This document shows, piece by piece, positions 16,696 through 24,681 of a stretch of 64,000 nucleotides of DNA. The translations under genes and the position numbers were made by a program. The stretch is taken from NCBI RefSeq assembly GCF_036347135.1, contig NZ_CP108938.1:5766001-5830000 (forward strand). The letters run 5' to 3'. The stretch's first letter is position 1. Each line of letters opens with the position of its first letter. This DNA is from Streptomyces sp. NBC_00775. GTDB taxonomy: Bacteria > Actinomycetota > Actinomycetes > Streptomycetales > Streptomycetaceae. The notes under the pieces are model-generated. The model ran no database searches and had not been told where the DNA came from. It saw only the letters and a program-made list of their open reading frames with translations.

Positions 16696-17909
16696 ACGTC
16701 TTCAGTCTGGCGCTGGCCAACGTCCGCGCCCTGCGCCGCCGCCTGGTCGGCCTCGTGGCGCTGGTCTCGGTCGCGGCCGCCGTCTGTCTCGGCGCGCTGG
16801 GCATCGCCGACCGGGCGCAGGGGGTTACCGACTCGGGCGTCAAGGAGAGCAGCGCCAACCGCAGCATCACCGTCGACCGCCCTTCCGACCGCCCGGACAC
16901 CGCGCAGCTGACGGACCGTACGGCCGCCCGGCTCGCGAAACTGCCGCACGTCGAGTCGGTACAGCACCGGGCGCAGGTGTCGTTCGGGGTCATGACCAAG
17001 GCGGGGGACACCGTACTGCTGTACGCGACGACCTACCGCCCCGCGCTGCCCCCGCCGATCACCAAGTCCGTACGCGCGAAGCTTTTTCCGCTTCAGCCGG
17101 GTGAGATCGTCGCCCCGGCCGCCTCCCAAGGTGTGGACCTGAGCAAGCTGGTGGGCAAGGAGATCGAGACGGAGACCACCCGCTTCGTACGGCAGGGCGA
17201 GGGCACCGGAGTTTCCGGCCACGCGCGCCTTGTCGGGGTGTACGACCCGACCTGGCAGCTGGACAACCCGGATGCCGCGTACGCCGCCGACTCCACCGTC
17301 GTCCAGTGGGCGGCGCAGCGATCCGGCGAGCCGGAGAGGAGCTATCTCTCCACGATCGGCTACGACCAGCTGACCGTGGTCGCGAAGACAGCGGCGGATG
17401 TGCCGGCCGTGACGAAGGCGGTGCAGAAGCTGGGCTATCCGGCGGTCACGCTCCAGCAGCAGCTCAGCGCGCTGCCCGCGGTCCTGGAGATGATCAAGAC
17501 GGTCGGCCAGGTGCTGCTCGGTGTGCTCGGAGTGCTGGCGTTCGTCGGTGCGGTCACCGTGACCGGCGCGCTGTCGCGGCAGCGGGCGCAGGAGATCGGC
17601 ATCCTCAAGGCGGTCGGATTCCGCACCAGGTCGGTGCTGACGATGCTGGTGACGGAAATGACGCTGGTCGGTGCCGTGGCCGCGGTGATCGGCACCGTGC
17701 TCGGCGCACTGCTCGCCGGCGGTGCCGCGGCCGCGATGCGCGGCAGCACGGAGCTCGCGCCGTACGTCAAGGGCTGGGTGCCGCTGCCGTCGGCGGGCAC
17801 CCTGCTGCTGCTCCTCGGTCTGACGGTGCTGGTGGTGGCGATGGGTTCGCTGGCCCCGGCGCGCAGGGCCGCGAGGATGTCCCCCACAGATGCCATGAAG
17901 GACTGGTGA
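16692..17909 (+). CDS. FtsX-like ABC permease (MacB type)
   Basis: A 405 aa permease with the standard layout. There is one N-terminal helix (LVGLVALVSVAAAVCLGAL), a periplasm-facing domain of about 220 residues, then three C-terminal helices (VLLGVLGVLAFVGAVTVTGA, TLVGAVAAVIGTVLGALLAGG, TLLLLLGLTVLVVAMGSL). The coupling segment RAQEIGILKAVGFRTRSV and the terminal PTDAMKDW are typical of the family. Four-gene order (lipoprotein, ATPase, permease, lipoprotein) resembles bacteriocin-export or immunity and envelope-stress transporters, but the function is not shown by sequence. Confidence 0.9.
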   Translation: MNVFSLALANVRALRRRLVGLVALVSVAAAVCLGALGIADRAQGVTDSGVKESSANRSITVDRPSDRPDTAQLTDRTAARLAKLPHVESVQHRAQVSFGVMTKAGDTVLLYATTYRPALPPPITKSVRAKLFPLQPGEIVAPAASQGVDLSKLVGKEIETETTRFVRQGEGTGVSGHARLVGVYDPTWQLDNPDAAYAADSTVVQWAAQRSGEPERSYLSTIGYDQLTVVAKTAADVPAVTKAVQKLGYPAVTLQQQLSALPAVLEMIKTVGQVLLGVLGVLAFVGAVTVTGALSRQRAQEIGILKAVGFRTRSVLTMLVTEMTLVGAVAAVIGTVLGALLAGGAAAAMRGSTELAPYVKGWVPLPSAGTLLLLLGLTVLVVAMGSLAPARRAARMSPTDAMKDW

Positions 17910-17919
17910 GCCACCCCCC

Positions 17920-19032
17920 ATGCGTTTCCTCACGACACAGCACCAGACACTCAAGCATCAGCCCCACAAGCACCACACACGGCTGACCCGTCCGGCGGCC
18001 CGAGCCGCCCTCCTCCTGGCCGCGCTCGGCACGACGGCCGCGCTGACCACGGCCTGTTCGGGGCCGGGCGGGGTGGATCTGGGCACGGACTGGAAGGGCT
18101 CCTCGACCTTCGCGCTCGCCAAGGTCGACGGCCTGGTGACGATTGTCGGGATCAACCCCGACAAATCCCATGCGCAGAGCCTGGCCGTGGTGCCCCAACA
18201 GGCCGACGACGACGATTCGGTCAGCCCGCACATCGTCCAACTCTCCGACGGACGCTGGATGGTGACGGTCCCGCGCAAGGGCGGCAAGCCCGACCGGCGG
18301 TACGAGATCAACCGCAAGGACCACGTCCTGGACGGCCGGACCGGCGGCGAGCGGCTGCGCCTGATCCTGCCGGGCAAGACCCTGGTCGCCGAGGTCGCGG
18401 GGCTGTCCGACGCCAAGTCGGCGAGCGGCTCCGCCGAGTCCAGTGTGCTCGTCCGTAACCCGGCCGATTGGACGACCAAGCGTGAGCTGAAGGTCCCCGG
18501 CACCATCGGCCTGGCGGCGTCCGACCCGGCCTCGGACACGATCTGCCTGGGCAGCGGATCGGGGAGCGGCACCAAGGTCTCCGTCGCGAACCTGACCGAC
18601 GGGAAGGTCACCCCCGTGGCTGTCCCGAGCGGCCTGGCCGTCACCGATCTCGCGTGTCCGTCGGGCCGCCCGGTCGTCGTCGGCTCCCCGGCCTCCGGCA
18701 AGTCCGGCGGCGGTGTCAAGGTCACGCTCACCCGCCGCGCCGCCGGGACGGCGGTCTCGGTGGACGGCGGCCGAGCCGACGCGGTGGCGGCGACGGACTC
18801 GTCCGTCGTGGTCGCGGTGGCCACCGGCAGCGACACCGAGCTGGTGGAGGTCGACGCCACCACCGGCAAGGAACTGCACCGCGCCCGCGTCAAGGGCCTC
18901 ACCGGGGTCGCGTCCCTCACCCACACCGCGGCGGGCTGGCTCGTCTACGCCGACAAGACGGTGACCCGCGTGGACCTCGCCACGGGGAAGACCAAGCGGT
19001 TCGACCTGCCGGGAACCCTGCTGGACTCCTGA
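17920..19032 (+). CDS. Lipoprotein, probable beta-propeller
   Basis: A 370 aa protein with a long basic N-region and a lipobox ALTTAC near residue 46. The exported part consists of short repeats with Gly-Thr-Lys and beta-strand character (DGLVTIVGINPDK, DGRWMVTVPRKGGKPDRRY, TELVEVDATTGKELHRARV, TVTRVDLATGKTKRFDLPG), suggesting a PQQ/YVTN-like propeller. It starts 11 nt after the permease stop, so it is in the same operon. It may bind a partner protein at the membrane surface. No catalytic residues recognised. Confidence 0.75.
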   Translation: MRFLTTQHQTLKHQPHKHHTRLTRPAARAALLLAALGTTAALTTACSGPGGVDLGTDWKGSSTFALAKVDGLVTIVGINPDKSHAQSLAVVPQQADDDDSVSPHIVQLSDGRWMVTVPRKGGKPDRRYEINRKDHVLDGRTGGERLRLILPGKTLVAEVAGLSDAKSASGSAESSVLVRNPADWTTKRELKVPGTIGLAASDPASDTICLGSGSGSGTKVSVANLTDGKVTPVAVPSGLAVTDLACPSGRPVVVGSPASGKSGGGVKVTLTRRAAGTAVSVDGGRADAVAATDSSVVVAVATGSDTELVEVDATTGKELHRARVKGLTGVASLTHTAAGWLVYADKTVTRVDLATGKTKRFDLPGTLLDS

Positions 19033-19052
19033 GGTCCTTGCTCCACCGCTGG

Positions 19053-19760
19053 TCAGGCGGCACGCAGGGCGTAGCCCAGGCCCCGCACGGTGTGGATGAG
19101 CCGCGGTCCGCCGTGGCTCTCCAGCTTCCGGCGCAGATACATCACGTACACGTCCAGCGTGTTGGACGCCGGTTCGAAGTCGAAGCCCCAGACCTCCCTG
19201 AGGATCTGGGCCCGGCTGAGGACCTTGGCCGGGTGCCGCAGCAGATGCTCCAGCAGGGCGAACTCGGTCCGGGTGAGGTCGAGGGGGTCGTCGCCGCGGG
19301 TGACCGTGCGGGCCCGCAGGTCCATGGCGATGTCCTGGAAGGCGAGCCGGTCGCCGGGAAAGGCCGCTTCCGGCGCCTGCTCCGGGCGCGGGCTGCGGCG
19401 CAGCAACGCCCGTACGCGGGCGAGGAGTTCCTCGCTCGCGAACGGTTTCATCAGGTAGTCGTCGGCGCCGTTGTCGAGCGCGACGATACGGTCACCGACC
19501 GCGTCCCGGCCGGTGATCATGAGGATGGGGACGGTGGACCCGGAGGCCCGGATCCGCCGGGTGGCGGCCAGCCCGTCGAGCCCGGGCATGGTCACATCCA
19601 TCAGCACCAGGTCGGGCCGCCCGTCCGCGCCGCCCACGAGAGCGAGGGCCTCGCGGCCGTCTCCGGCGAGGACGGTCTCGTACCCCTCGAACCGGAGCAG
19701 CCGATCGAGCCCCTCACGTACGGCCGCGTCATCGTCGGCCAGCAGGATCTTCCGCGCCAT
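19053..19760 (-). CDS. OmpR-family response regulator with no adjacent histidine kinase
   Basis: A 235 aa regulator. The receiver (residues 4-115) has the acidic triad at LLADDDA, the phospho-acceptor Asp in LVLMDVTMPGLDG and the Lys in DYLMKPF. The C-terminal winged helix includes LDLTRTEFALLEHLLRHP and [13 protein letters not shown]. It converges with the lipoprotein operon, 20 nt away. It is very similar in its effector half to the CssR-like protein at 28209, so cross-talk with the CssS-like kinase at 26737 is possible. No kinase gene is next to it. Confidence 0.88.
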   Translation of the reverse strand: MARKILLADDDAAVREGLDRLLRFEGYETVLAGDGREALALVGGADGRPDLVLMDVTMPGLDGLAATRRIRASGSTVPILMITGRDAVGDRIVALDNGADDYLMKPFASEELLARVRALLRRSPRPEQAPEAAFPGDRLAFQDIAMDLRARTVTRGDDPLDLTRTEFALLEHLLRHPAKVLSRAQILREVWGFDFEPASNTLDVYVMYLRRKLESHGGPRLIHTVRGLGYALRAA

Positions 19761-19870
19761 CGGTCCAACGTGTAACGGGGGGCTGTGCTGGGCCTGGCAG
19801 GCGGATAAGCGTGAGCTGGGGGAAGCGGAAGGGCAGGAGGGGACAGGAGGGGACGGGAGGGGGACGGGGG

Positions 19871-20656
19871 CTACGGCTCCCGCAGGGACCGGGGGACCTG
19901 GGACTCCCAGCGCCAGTTCAGGAGGGCGGCGAGGAGGGCGAAGGCGGCCAGCGGGATCCACGCGAGCAGCAGGAGCGCCGGCTGCTCGTCCTCGGTGACC
20001 AGGAGCACCACCCAGAGCACGAACATGCACAGCCAGACGATCAGGCCGCCGTTGAAGGCCCGCTGCCAGGCGGTGCGGTGCCCGGCCCGCCGCCGGATCA
20101 GCGCCTCCACCGCCGGACGCCGCTCCCAGGTCGTGCCGCGCTGCCGGGTGGCGGCGTAGCGCAGGTCGGTCATCTCGGCGTGGGGGTCGGCCAGTTGCCA
20201 GTCGTTGACGTGCGGGAGGAGGAGCCTGCGGCCCTCGGTGTCGTACAGGAAGGTGATCCACTGGGGCGCGAACGAGGACTTCCGCGGTATGGGCTCGACG
20301 CGGATGTCGTAGATGTCCTGCCAGGCCCGCCGCCGCTCGGTCACGGCCCCGCGGACCCGGATACCGTCGCCCGTGACCAGCGTGCGGCCCCGCGTCATGA
20401 ACAGCGCCAGCCTGCCGAAGGCCAAGGCCGCGGTGACCGCGAGGACCGGCCGTCCCCAGTCCGCCGCCGGGCCGGTGGTCGAACGCGTCAGCTGAAAGAC
20501 GCAGTTCAGCAACAGGAAGGCCCACAGGGCGAGCAGCCGCCCGGGCAGCCATCGCCTCCGGTACTCGCGCTCGATCCCGTGCCCGGCCTCGTCCCAGGCC
20601 TCGTCCCCGGATTCGCCCCTTGCCGCGTCCCCGGACCCGGCCCCGTACTCGTCCAT
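19871..20656 (-). CDS. Membrane protein with PH-like domain
   Basis: A 261 aa protein. An acidic N-terminus is followed by two helices (LLALWAFLLLNCVFQL, LAVTAALAFGRLALFM). A cytoplasmic beta-rich segment comes next (GRTLVTGDGIRVRGAVTERRRAWQDI cut into short strands, and ITFLYDTEGRRLLLPHV), resembling bacterial PH domains. Two more C-terminal helices are GLIVWLCMFVLWVVLLV and LLLAWIPLAAFALLAALL. GGGGGAGAGG precedes ATG 20656. Such proteins occur in actinobacteria as single genes of unknown function. Confidence 0.75.
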   Translation of the reverse strand: MDEYGAGSGDAARGESGDEAWDEAGHGIEREYRRRWLPGRLLALWAFLLLNCVFQLTRSTTGPAADWGRPVLAVTAALAFGRLALFMTRGRTLVTGDGIRVRGAVTERRRAWQDIYDIRVEPIPRKSSFAPQWITFLYDTEGRRLLLPHVNDWQLADPHAEMTDLRYAATRQRGTTWERRPAVEALIRRRAGHRTAWQRAFNGGLIVWLCMFVLWVVLLVTEDEQPALLLLAWIPLAAFALLAALLNWRWESQVPRSLREP

Positions 20657-20724
20657 GTGCCTCTCCCCCGGCCACGCGTCGAACGCGCGCGACCGGGAGA
20701 TCGTAAGGCGGGCCCCTGTGAGGG

Positions 20725-22800
20725 TCAGGAAGCGGTCGGCGTCCAGTCGCCCAGCCAGGCGGCGACGGTCTGGTCGGCGGCCTGGGTGTCCGTCAGCTGC
20801 GGACGGTCGCTGCTCGCGGCGCCCGAACCGGCGCCGGTGTTCTTGTACTCGGCGAAACGGTCGGCCTTCCAGGAGAAGCCGCCCATGTCGGACCAGGGCG
20901 TCGACTTGATCGCGGCGCTGAGGCTGGAGTTGCGGACGGTGGTCTGCGGCTTGAGGGTCGCGTCGCCGCTCGCGTGCCAGTTGCGGCCGAGGGAGAAGCT
21001 GGCGGCCGTCACATCACCGTTGAAGGTGGTGTTGTTGATCAGGAAGCCCTTGCGGTTCGCCGCGGTGCTGGGCGCGGTGACGTACCCGGCGGAGCTGCCG
21101 TCCCAGCGCTTCTTCAGGGTGATCACCGAGTGGTCGACGACGGCGGTGGCCCGGCCGAAGATGAAGTCGACGTTGCCCACGACGTACGAGTTGCGGACGT
21201 AGACCCGGCCCAGCGCGCTGCTGCTCGCGCTGTCCAGCTCCAGGGTGTCCTGGTCACCGGTGATGATCACCGAGTCGAGGAAGACCTTGTCGGCGGCGGT
21301 GCGCAGGGCGACGGCCTGCGCGCTGATGTCCTGGTGCGCCTTCTCGTCGAAGTCGTTGGAGACGGTCAGGTTGCGGGCCCGGAAGTCATCCGCCTCGACG
21401 GCCACGGTGGCGCTGCCGGTCGTGCCGTACGTCGTGCCGTCGGCCTTCTTCGTCCCGGCCGCGTTGTTGTAGACGATCACCGTGTCCTTACGGCTGCCGC
21501 CCGTGCCCTGGATGGTGACGTGCGGCTTGTTGGAGGGGACCTTGACGGTCTCGCGGTACGTGCCCGGCTTCACGGAGATCGTCACGCGCGCCGTGTTGTT
21601 CGCGGGTACGGCGTCCACGGCGGCCTGCACGGTCTTGTACTGCCCGGTGCCGTCGGCGGCCACGGTGAGGGTGGTGCCCGTGGCCGCGGTTGTCGTGGCC
21701 GTCGTCGTACCGAGCGAACTCCTCGGCCCCGAGCTTGACTTGAGGAGCGCGGGGACGTCGGCCGCCTTGTCGAGCGTGTAGCTGTAGTAGCTCTTCGGGT
21801 CCCAGGACGCGCCCGTGCCCCCGCTCTCGTTCTTGCCGCTGGTACCGGAGAAGACGTTGCCGCTCTGCTTGAGGGTGGCGGTGCTGTCCCGGACGACGGG
21901 GTTGTTCATCCCCGAGAAGTAGCTGTTCTGCAGCACCATGTTGGTGTTGCCGCGCGCGTAGTTGCCGTACGCGGACGTGATGTCCGTGCCCGGCTCGTCC
22001 TCCAGGTAGTTGTTGTAGAGGTGCGCGTGGGCGACGTTATCCGTGGAGGGGTTGCGCTGCTGGGTCTCGCGGATCCAGTTGTGGTGGATCGTGATGTCGG
22101 CGGTGGTGTTGTCGGTCCAGCCGATGCCGAACGCCTTGTTCTCGTTGCTCAGCTTGTTGTACGACACCGTCAGGTACGTGGTGTCCTTGCGGCTGTCGAT
22201 GAGCCCGTCGGCCATGTGCCGGATGTCGTTGTGGTCGATCCACACGTGGTGCGCGCCATCCATCTGGATGCCGTCGTAGTCGTGCTCCTTGTCGTTCCAT
22301 ACGCCCTGGTAGGCGTCCCGGATCGTCAGGTTGCGGATGATCACGTTGTGCACGCCCTGGCCGAGGAAGAAGCCGCCGCCGACGATGTGCCCGGCGGTGC
22401 CGGAGCCGATGATGGTCTTGTTCGACTGGACCTTGATCTCGTTGCCGACCGGGTCCATGTTGATGGTCGCGGCCACGACGATGACGTACGGCTCGGTCGC
22501 GGTCGCGTACTTCTCCAGATCGGCGAGCGTCTTCACGGTGACGGTCTTGCCGTCCCGGCCGCCGTAAGTCCCGTTCTGGCCAAGGGCGTTGACGGAGGCG
22601 AAGCCGTCGGCGGTGGCCGTGGCCCAGGCCGGCGTGGTGGTCGCGGCCGACGCCTTCGGCTGCGCGTCCGCACCGAACATGCCGAACACCCCGCCGTAGG
22701 CCATGGCTCCGGCGGCGGACAGGGCCAGGGGAACGCCGACGACCAACGCGGTTCTCCGCCGGCGGTGACGAGCGCGGGCCTTGCTGCGGGTCTCACTCAC
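20725..22800 (-). CDS. Bifunctional secreted pectate lyase and pectin methylesterase
   Basis: A 691 aa exported enzyme for pectin breakdown. The N-terminal signal region (RTALVVGVPLALSAAGAMAYG) is preceded by many Arg. Residues about 60-370 form a PL1-type parallel beta-helix: TIIGSGTAGHIVGGGF, DYDGIQMDGAHHVWIDHND and ADGLIDSRKDTTYLTVSYNK. After a Thr/Ala linker, residues about 400-690 form a CE8 methylesterase: TVAADGTGQYKTVQAAVDAV, ITGDQDTLE and the catalytic GNVDFIFGRATAV. GTG 22800 has GGAAG 8 nt upstream. De-esterification and cleavage in one chain suits attack on methylated pectin from plant litter. Confidence 0.9.
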   Translation of the reverse strand: MSETRSKARARHRRRRTALVVGVPLALSAAGAMAYGGVFGMFGADAQPKASAATTTPAWATATADGFASVNALGQNGTYGGRDGKTVTVKTLADLEKYATATEPYVIVVAATINMDPVGNEIKVQSNKTIIGSGTAGHIVGGGFFLGQGVHNVIIRNLTIRDAYQGVWNDKEHDYDGIQMDGAHHVWIDHNDIRHMADGLIDSRKDTTYLTVSYNKLSNENKAFGIGWTDNTTADITIHHNWIRETQQRNPSTDNVAHAHLYNNYLEDEPGTDITSAYGNYARGNTNMVLQNSYFSGMNNPVVRDSTATLKQSGNVFSGTSGKNESGGTGASWDPKSYYSYTLDKAADVPALLKSSSGPRSSLGTTTATTTAATGTTLTVAADGTGQYKTVQAAVDAVPANNTARVTISVKPGTYRETVKVPSNKPHVTIQGTGGSRKDTVIVYNNAAGTKKADGTTYGTTGSATVAVEADDFRARNLTVSNDFDEKAHQDISAQAVALRTAADKVFLDSVIITGDQDTLELDSASSSALGRVYVRNSYVVGNVDFIFGRATAVVDHSVITLKKRWDGSSAGYVTAPSTAANRKGFLINNTTFNGDVTAASFSLGRNWHASGDATLKPQTTVRNSSLSAAIKSTPWSDMGGFSWKADRFAEYKNTGAGSGAASSDRPQLTDTQAADQTVAAWLGDWTPTAS

Positions 22801-22985
22801 GGGATGCTTCCGATCAGGTGGGCGGTGGCTTGAGTCACCTGCTGGTCGGCGCCGGTGGGGAAAAGGTTGCCGTGATGTCGGGAAGCCTTGGGTGGCGGTC
22901 AAGCGGGAAGTGGGGAGTGGGCACCTTCGAGTGACATAGGCGCCATCACGGAGCCAGGTGACTGTGGCGCGGCTATGGTGTAACC

Positions 22986-23273
22986 ATGGCAGAGAACACG
23001 ACCATCCAGGTGTCCCGACAGGCCCGTGACCATCTTGCCCAGGTCGCCAAGGAGCGGGGCATGACCCTGGGGCAGCTCGTCGAGAAGCTGGCCGCTGAGC
23101 AGCCGACGGTGGAGCAGATCGCGGAGCGGGTGGCCGCCGATCGCCAGGTTGTCCGCGAGGTGATCGGCCTGGACATCAGCGATGAGCAGTTCGACCGGGC
23201 CCCCGACATCCTCGGGAACATCTACAAGATCGCCGCGGAGAAGGTCCGCTTGGCGCGGGGCGCGGTCGCGTGA
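22986..23273 (+). CDS. Antitoxin-like DNA-binding protein (ribbon-helix-helix type)
   Basis: A 95 aa protein starting MAENTTIQVSRQARDHLAQV, with a short basic strand then helices (KERGMTLGQLVEKLAAEQP), as in CopG/ParD-like regulators. The C-terminal half (VVREVIGLDISDEQFDRAPD) probably binds a partner. It ends overlapping the start of the next gene (GTGA at 23270-23273). The pair is compact and coupled, as type II toxin-antitoxin modules are. No ribosome site stands out; the ATG lies close to GGTGTAACC. Confidence 0.7.
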   Translation: MAENTTIQVSRQARDHLAQVAKERGMTLGQLVEKLAAEQPTVEQIAERVAADRQVVREVIGLDISDEQFDRAPDILGNIYKIAAEKVRLARGAVA

Positions 23274-23668
23274 TCATTCTCGACACCGGTGCCACCCGGG
23301 CTCTCGCGGACGGGCACAAGACATTGAACCTTCTGGTCGCGAACATGGCACGCACCCCGGGGGACCTGCTCCGGATCCCCGCTCTCTGTCTCATGCAGGC
23401 AGAATCGGAGGACGTGGGGGCCGGGCAGCGGGTGCTGGCGTTCTCCTCGGTCGTCGTCGACGACCTGACCACGGTGGCCTCGGTTGCTGTCGGCACCATG
23501 ATCCGTGACGGATACGGGGGCCCGGACACGTGTCATGCCCTGTACTGCGCATTGCCGCGGGCTGAGTTCACGGGGATGTCGATCCTGCTCACGACCAACG
23601 AAGAGGCGTACCCCCCGGGCGTAGTCACCGTCGACGTCGACTCACCGGGAATGCTCGGCTTCCACTGA
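23270..23668 (+). CDS. PIN-like small protein, possible toxin of the pair
   Basis: A 132 aa protein. It opens with a buried strand and acidic residue (MIILDTGATRALADGHK) like the first metal-binding Asp of PIN nucleases. It has an acidic Glu after a hydrophobic helix (LCLMQAESEDVG) and an Asp-containing segment later (GGPDTCHALYCAL). The spacing is looser than in canonical VapC, so nuclease activity is not assured. It is translationally coupled to the antitoxin-like gene, which supports a two-component module. Confidence 0.6.
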   Translation: MIILDTGATRALADGHKTLNLLVANMARTPGDLLRIPALCLMQAESEDVGAGQRVLAFSSVVVDDLTTVASVAVGTMIRDGYGGPDTCHALYCALPRAEFTGMSILLTTNEEAYPPGVVTVDVDSPGMLGFH

Positions 23669-23678
23669 GGGTGGAGGC

Positions 23679-23755
23679 GATTGGCAGGACCGTTCCAGTC
23701 GGCGCCGCGCTGAACAGGCAGTACGGCGGCGGGCGTTGGAACAGCTCTGCCAATC
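23679..23755. repeat. 19-bp imperfect inverted repeat after the toxin-antitoxin-like pair
   Basis: GATTGGCAG-GAC-C-GTTCCA (23679-23697) pairs with the complement at 23737-23755, with 16 of 19 positions matching and a 39-nt loop. It begins 11 nt after the stop codon of the 23270 gene. It may be a terminator or the end of a small mobile unit. No transposase lies nearby. Confidence 0.6.
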
Positions 23756-23835
23756 AATCCCAGACCAGTGTCAGCAGCTCGCTCAGCGACCCGGTGGGGG
23801 AGCCGTGTCGCTCTCACTCGGCCGCTGGCTGTGGG

Positions 23836-24159
23836 CTACTGCTCGTTTCCCGAGATGCGCCCACCCCGGCTGACCGCGACCCGGAGTACGTCCTCCAGCG
23901 ACTCGGTCGCCCTGGTGAGCGCGAAGCGGACGGCTCGCTCGCCCGCCTTGGGGTCGGCGAGTACGGATCTGGCGCCGGCGAGCACCTGTCCTCCGGAGTC
24001 CAGCTGGGCGGCCTCGATGTCGTCGGCGAGGAGGGAGAGCCTGCTGTCCCGGCCGCCGTCGGTACTGAGGTAGCAGGGCTTGCCCTCGGGGGTGGTCCAC
24101 GGCAGCAGCCGCAGCTCGCCCGGGGCTTGGGTGGCCCGGGTGTCCTTGGGGGCGCTCAC
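23836..24159 (-). CDS. Small conserved-type protein linked to XRE/DUF397 locus
   Basis: A 107 aa protein, VSAPKDTRATQAPGELRLLP at the N-terminus, then WTTPEGKPCYLSTDGGRDSR and a helical C-terminal half (AVRFALTRATESLEDVLRVA). GTG 24159 follows GGAGGTGGCAGC and overlaps the upstream gene's stop by 4 nt. It lies divergently from an XRE regulator, an arrangement frequent in Streptomyces. A role as an accessory of that regulatory system is inferred from position only. Confidence 0.7.
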   Translation of the reverse strand: MSAPKDTRATQAPGELRLLPWTTPEGKPCYLSTDGGRDSRLSLLADDIEAAQLDSGGQVLAGARSVLADPKAGERAVRFALTRATESLEDVLRVAVSRGGRISGNEQ

Positions 24160-24488
24160 GCTGCCACCTCCACACCATGAATACGGCGGGGCCCCACATC
24201 GACTCCGTGCACGGCGAGCCAGAGGGCACGCCGCCGCTGCCGTCGCAGCCGCCGCTCGTGGCGCTCTTGCGGGGTGAGGAGGTACGGGCGTACGAGCGAG
24301 GTGTCCGGCTCGAAGGGCCATACGTCGAGGGGGCCGCCGGTGGGCAACGGTGAGGAGGGCTCCAATGGCCGCCGCTGTACCGGTGGTTGGGGTGGAACTG
24401 CCGCCCGGTGTCGCCCCCGGGCGGGCAACAGCGCCCGGAGCAAGGCCAGAAGTAGCAACTCGCGTAATCCCGCGATACGTTCACGCAT
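24156..24488 (-). CDS. Small Arg/Pro-rich protein upstream of 23836
   Basis: A 110 aa protein. An N-terminal hydrophobic helix (LRELLLLALLRALLPARG) is followed by a Pro-rich linker and a very basic helix (ERHERRLRRQRRRALWLAV). GAGGAGC precedes ATG 24488. The 4-nt overlap with the next gene indicates a two-gene operon. The hydrophobic then polybasic layout suggests a membrane-associated protein. Not recognised. Confidence 0.65.
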   Translation of the reverse strand: MRERIAGLRELLLLALLRALLPARGRHRAAVPPQPPVQRRPLEPSSPLPTGGPLDVWPFEPDTSLVRPYLLTPQERHERRLRRQRRRALWLAVHGVDVGPRRIHGVEVAA

Positions 24489-24681
24489 GTCGGCGCTCCT
24501 CGTTCCTCGTGCGTCGGCCACGCCCCGGGCCGACCTGCTATCGGCTGCGGGGTTTTGTCGTGACGGGACGGGCGTCCTGACGAGCGGTGATTACCGTTCG
24601 TGCATCAATCGTCACTGCCTCGGCGTACGCTCCGAAAGAGGGTGGGCGTTGTCTGGCGCCCAGGCAACGGCGAGGGGTGAC

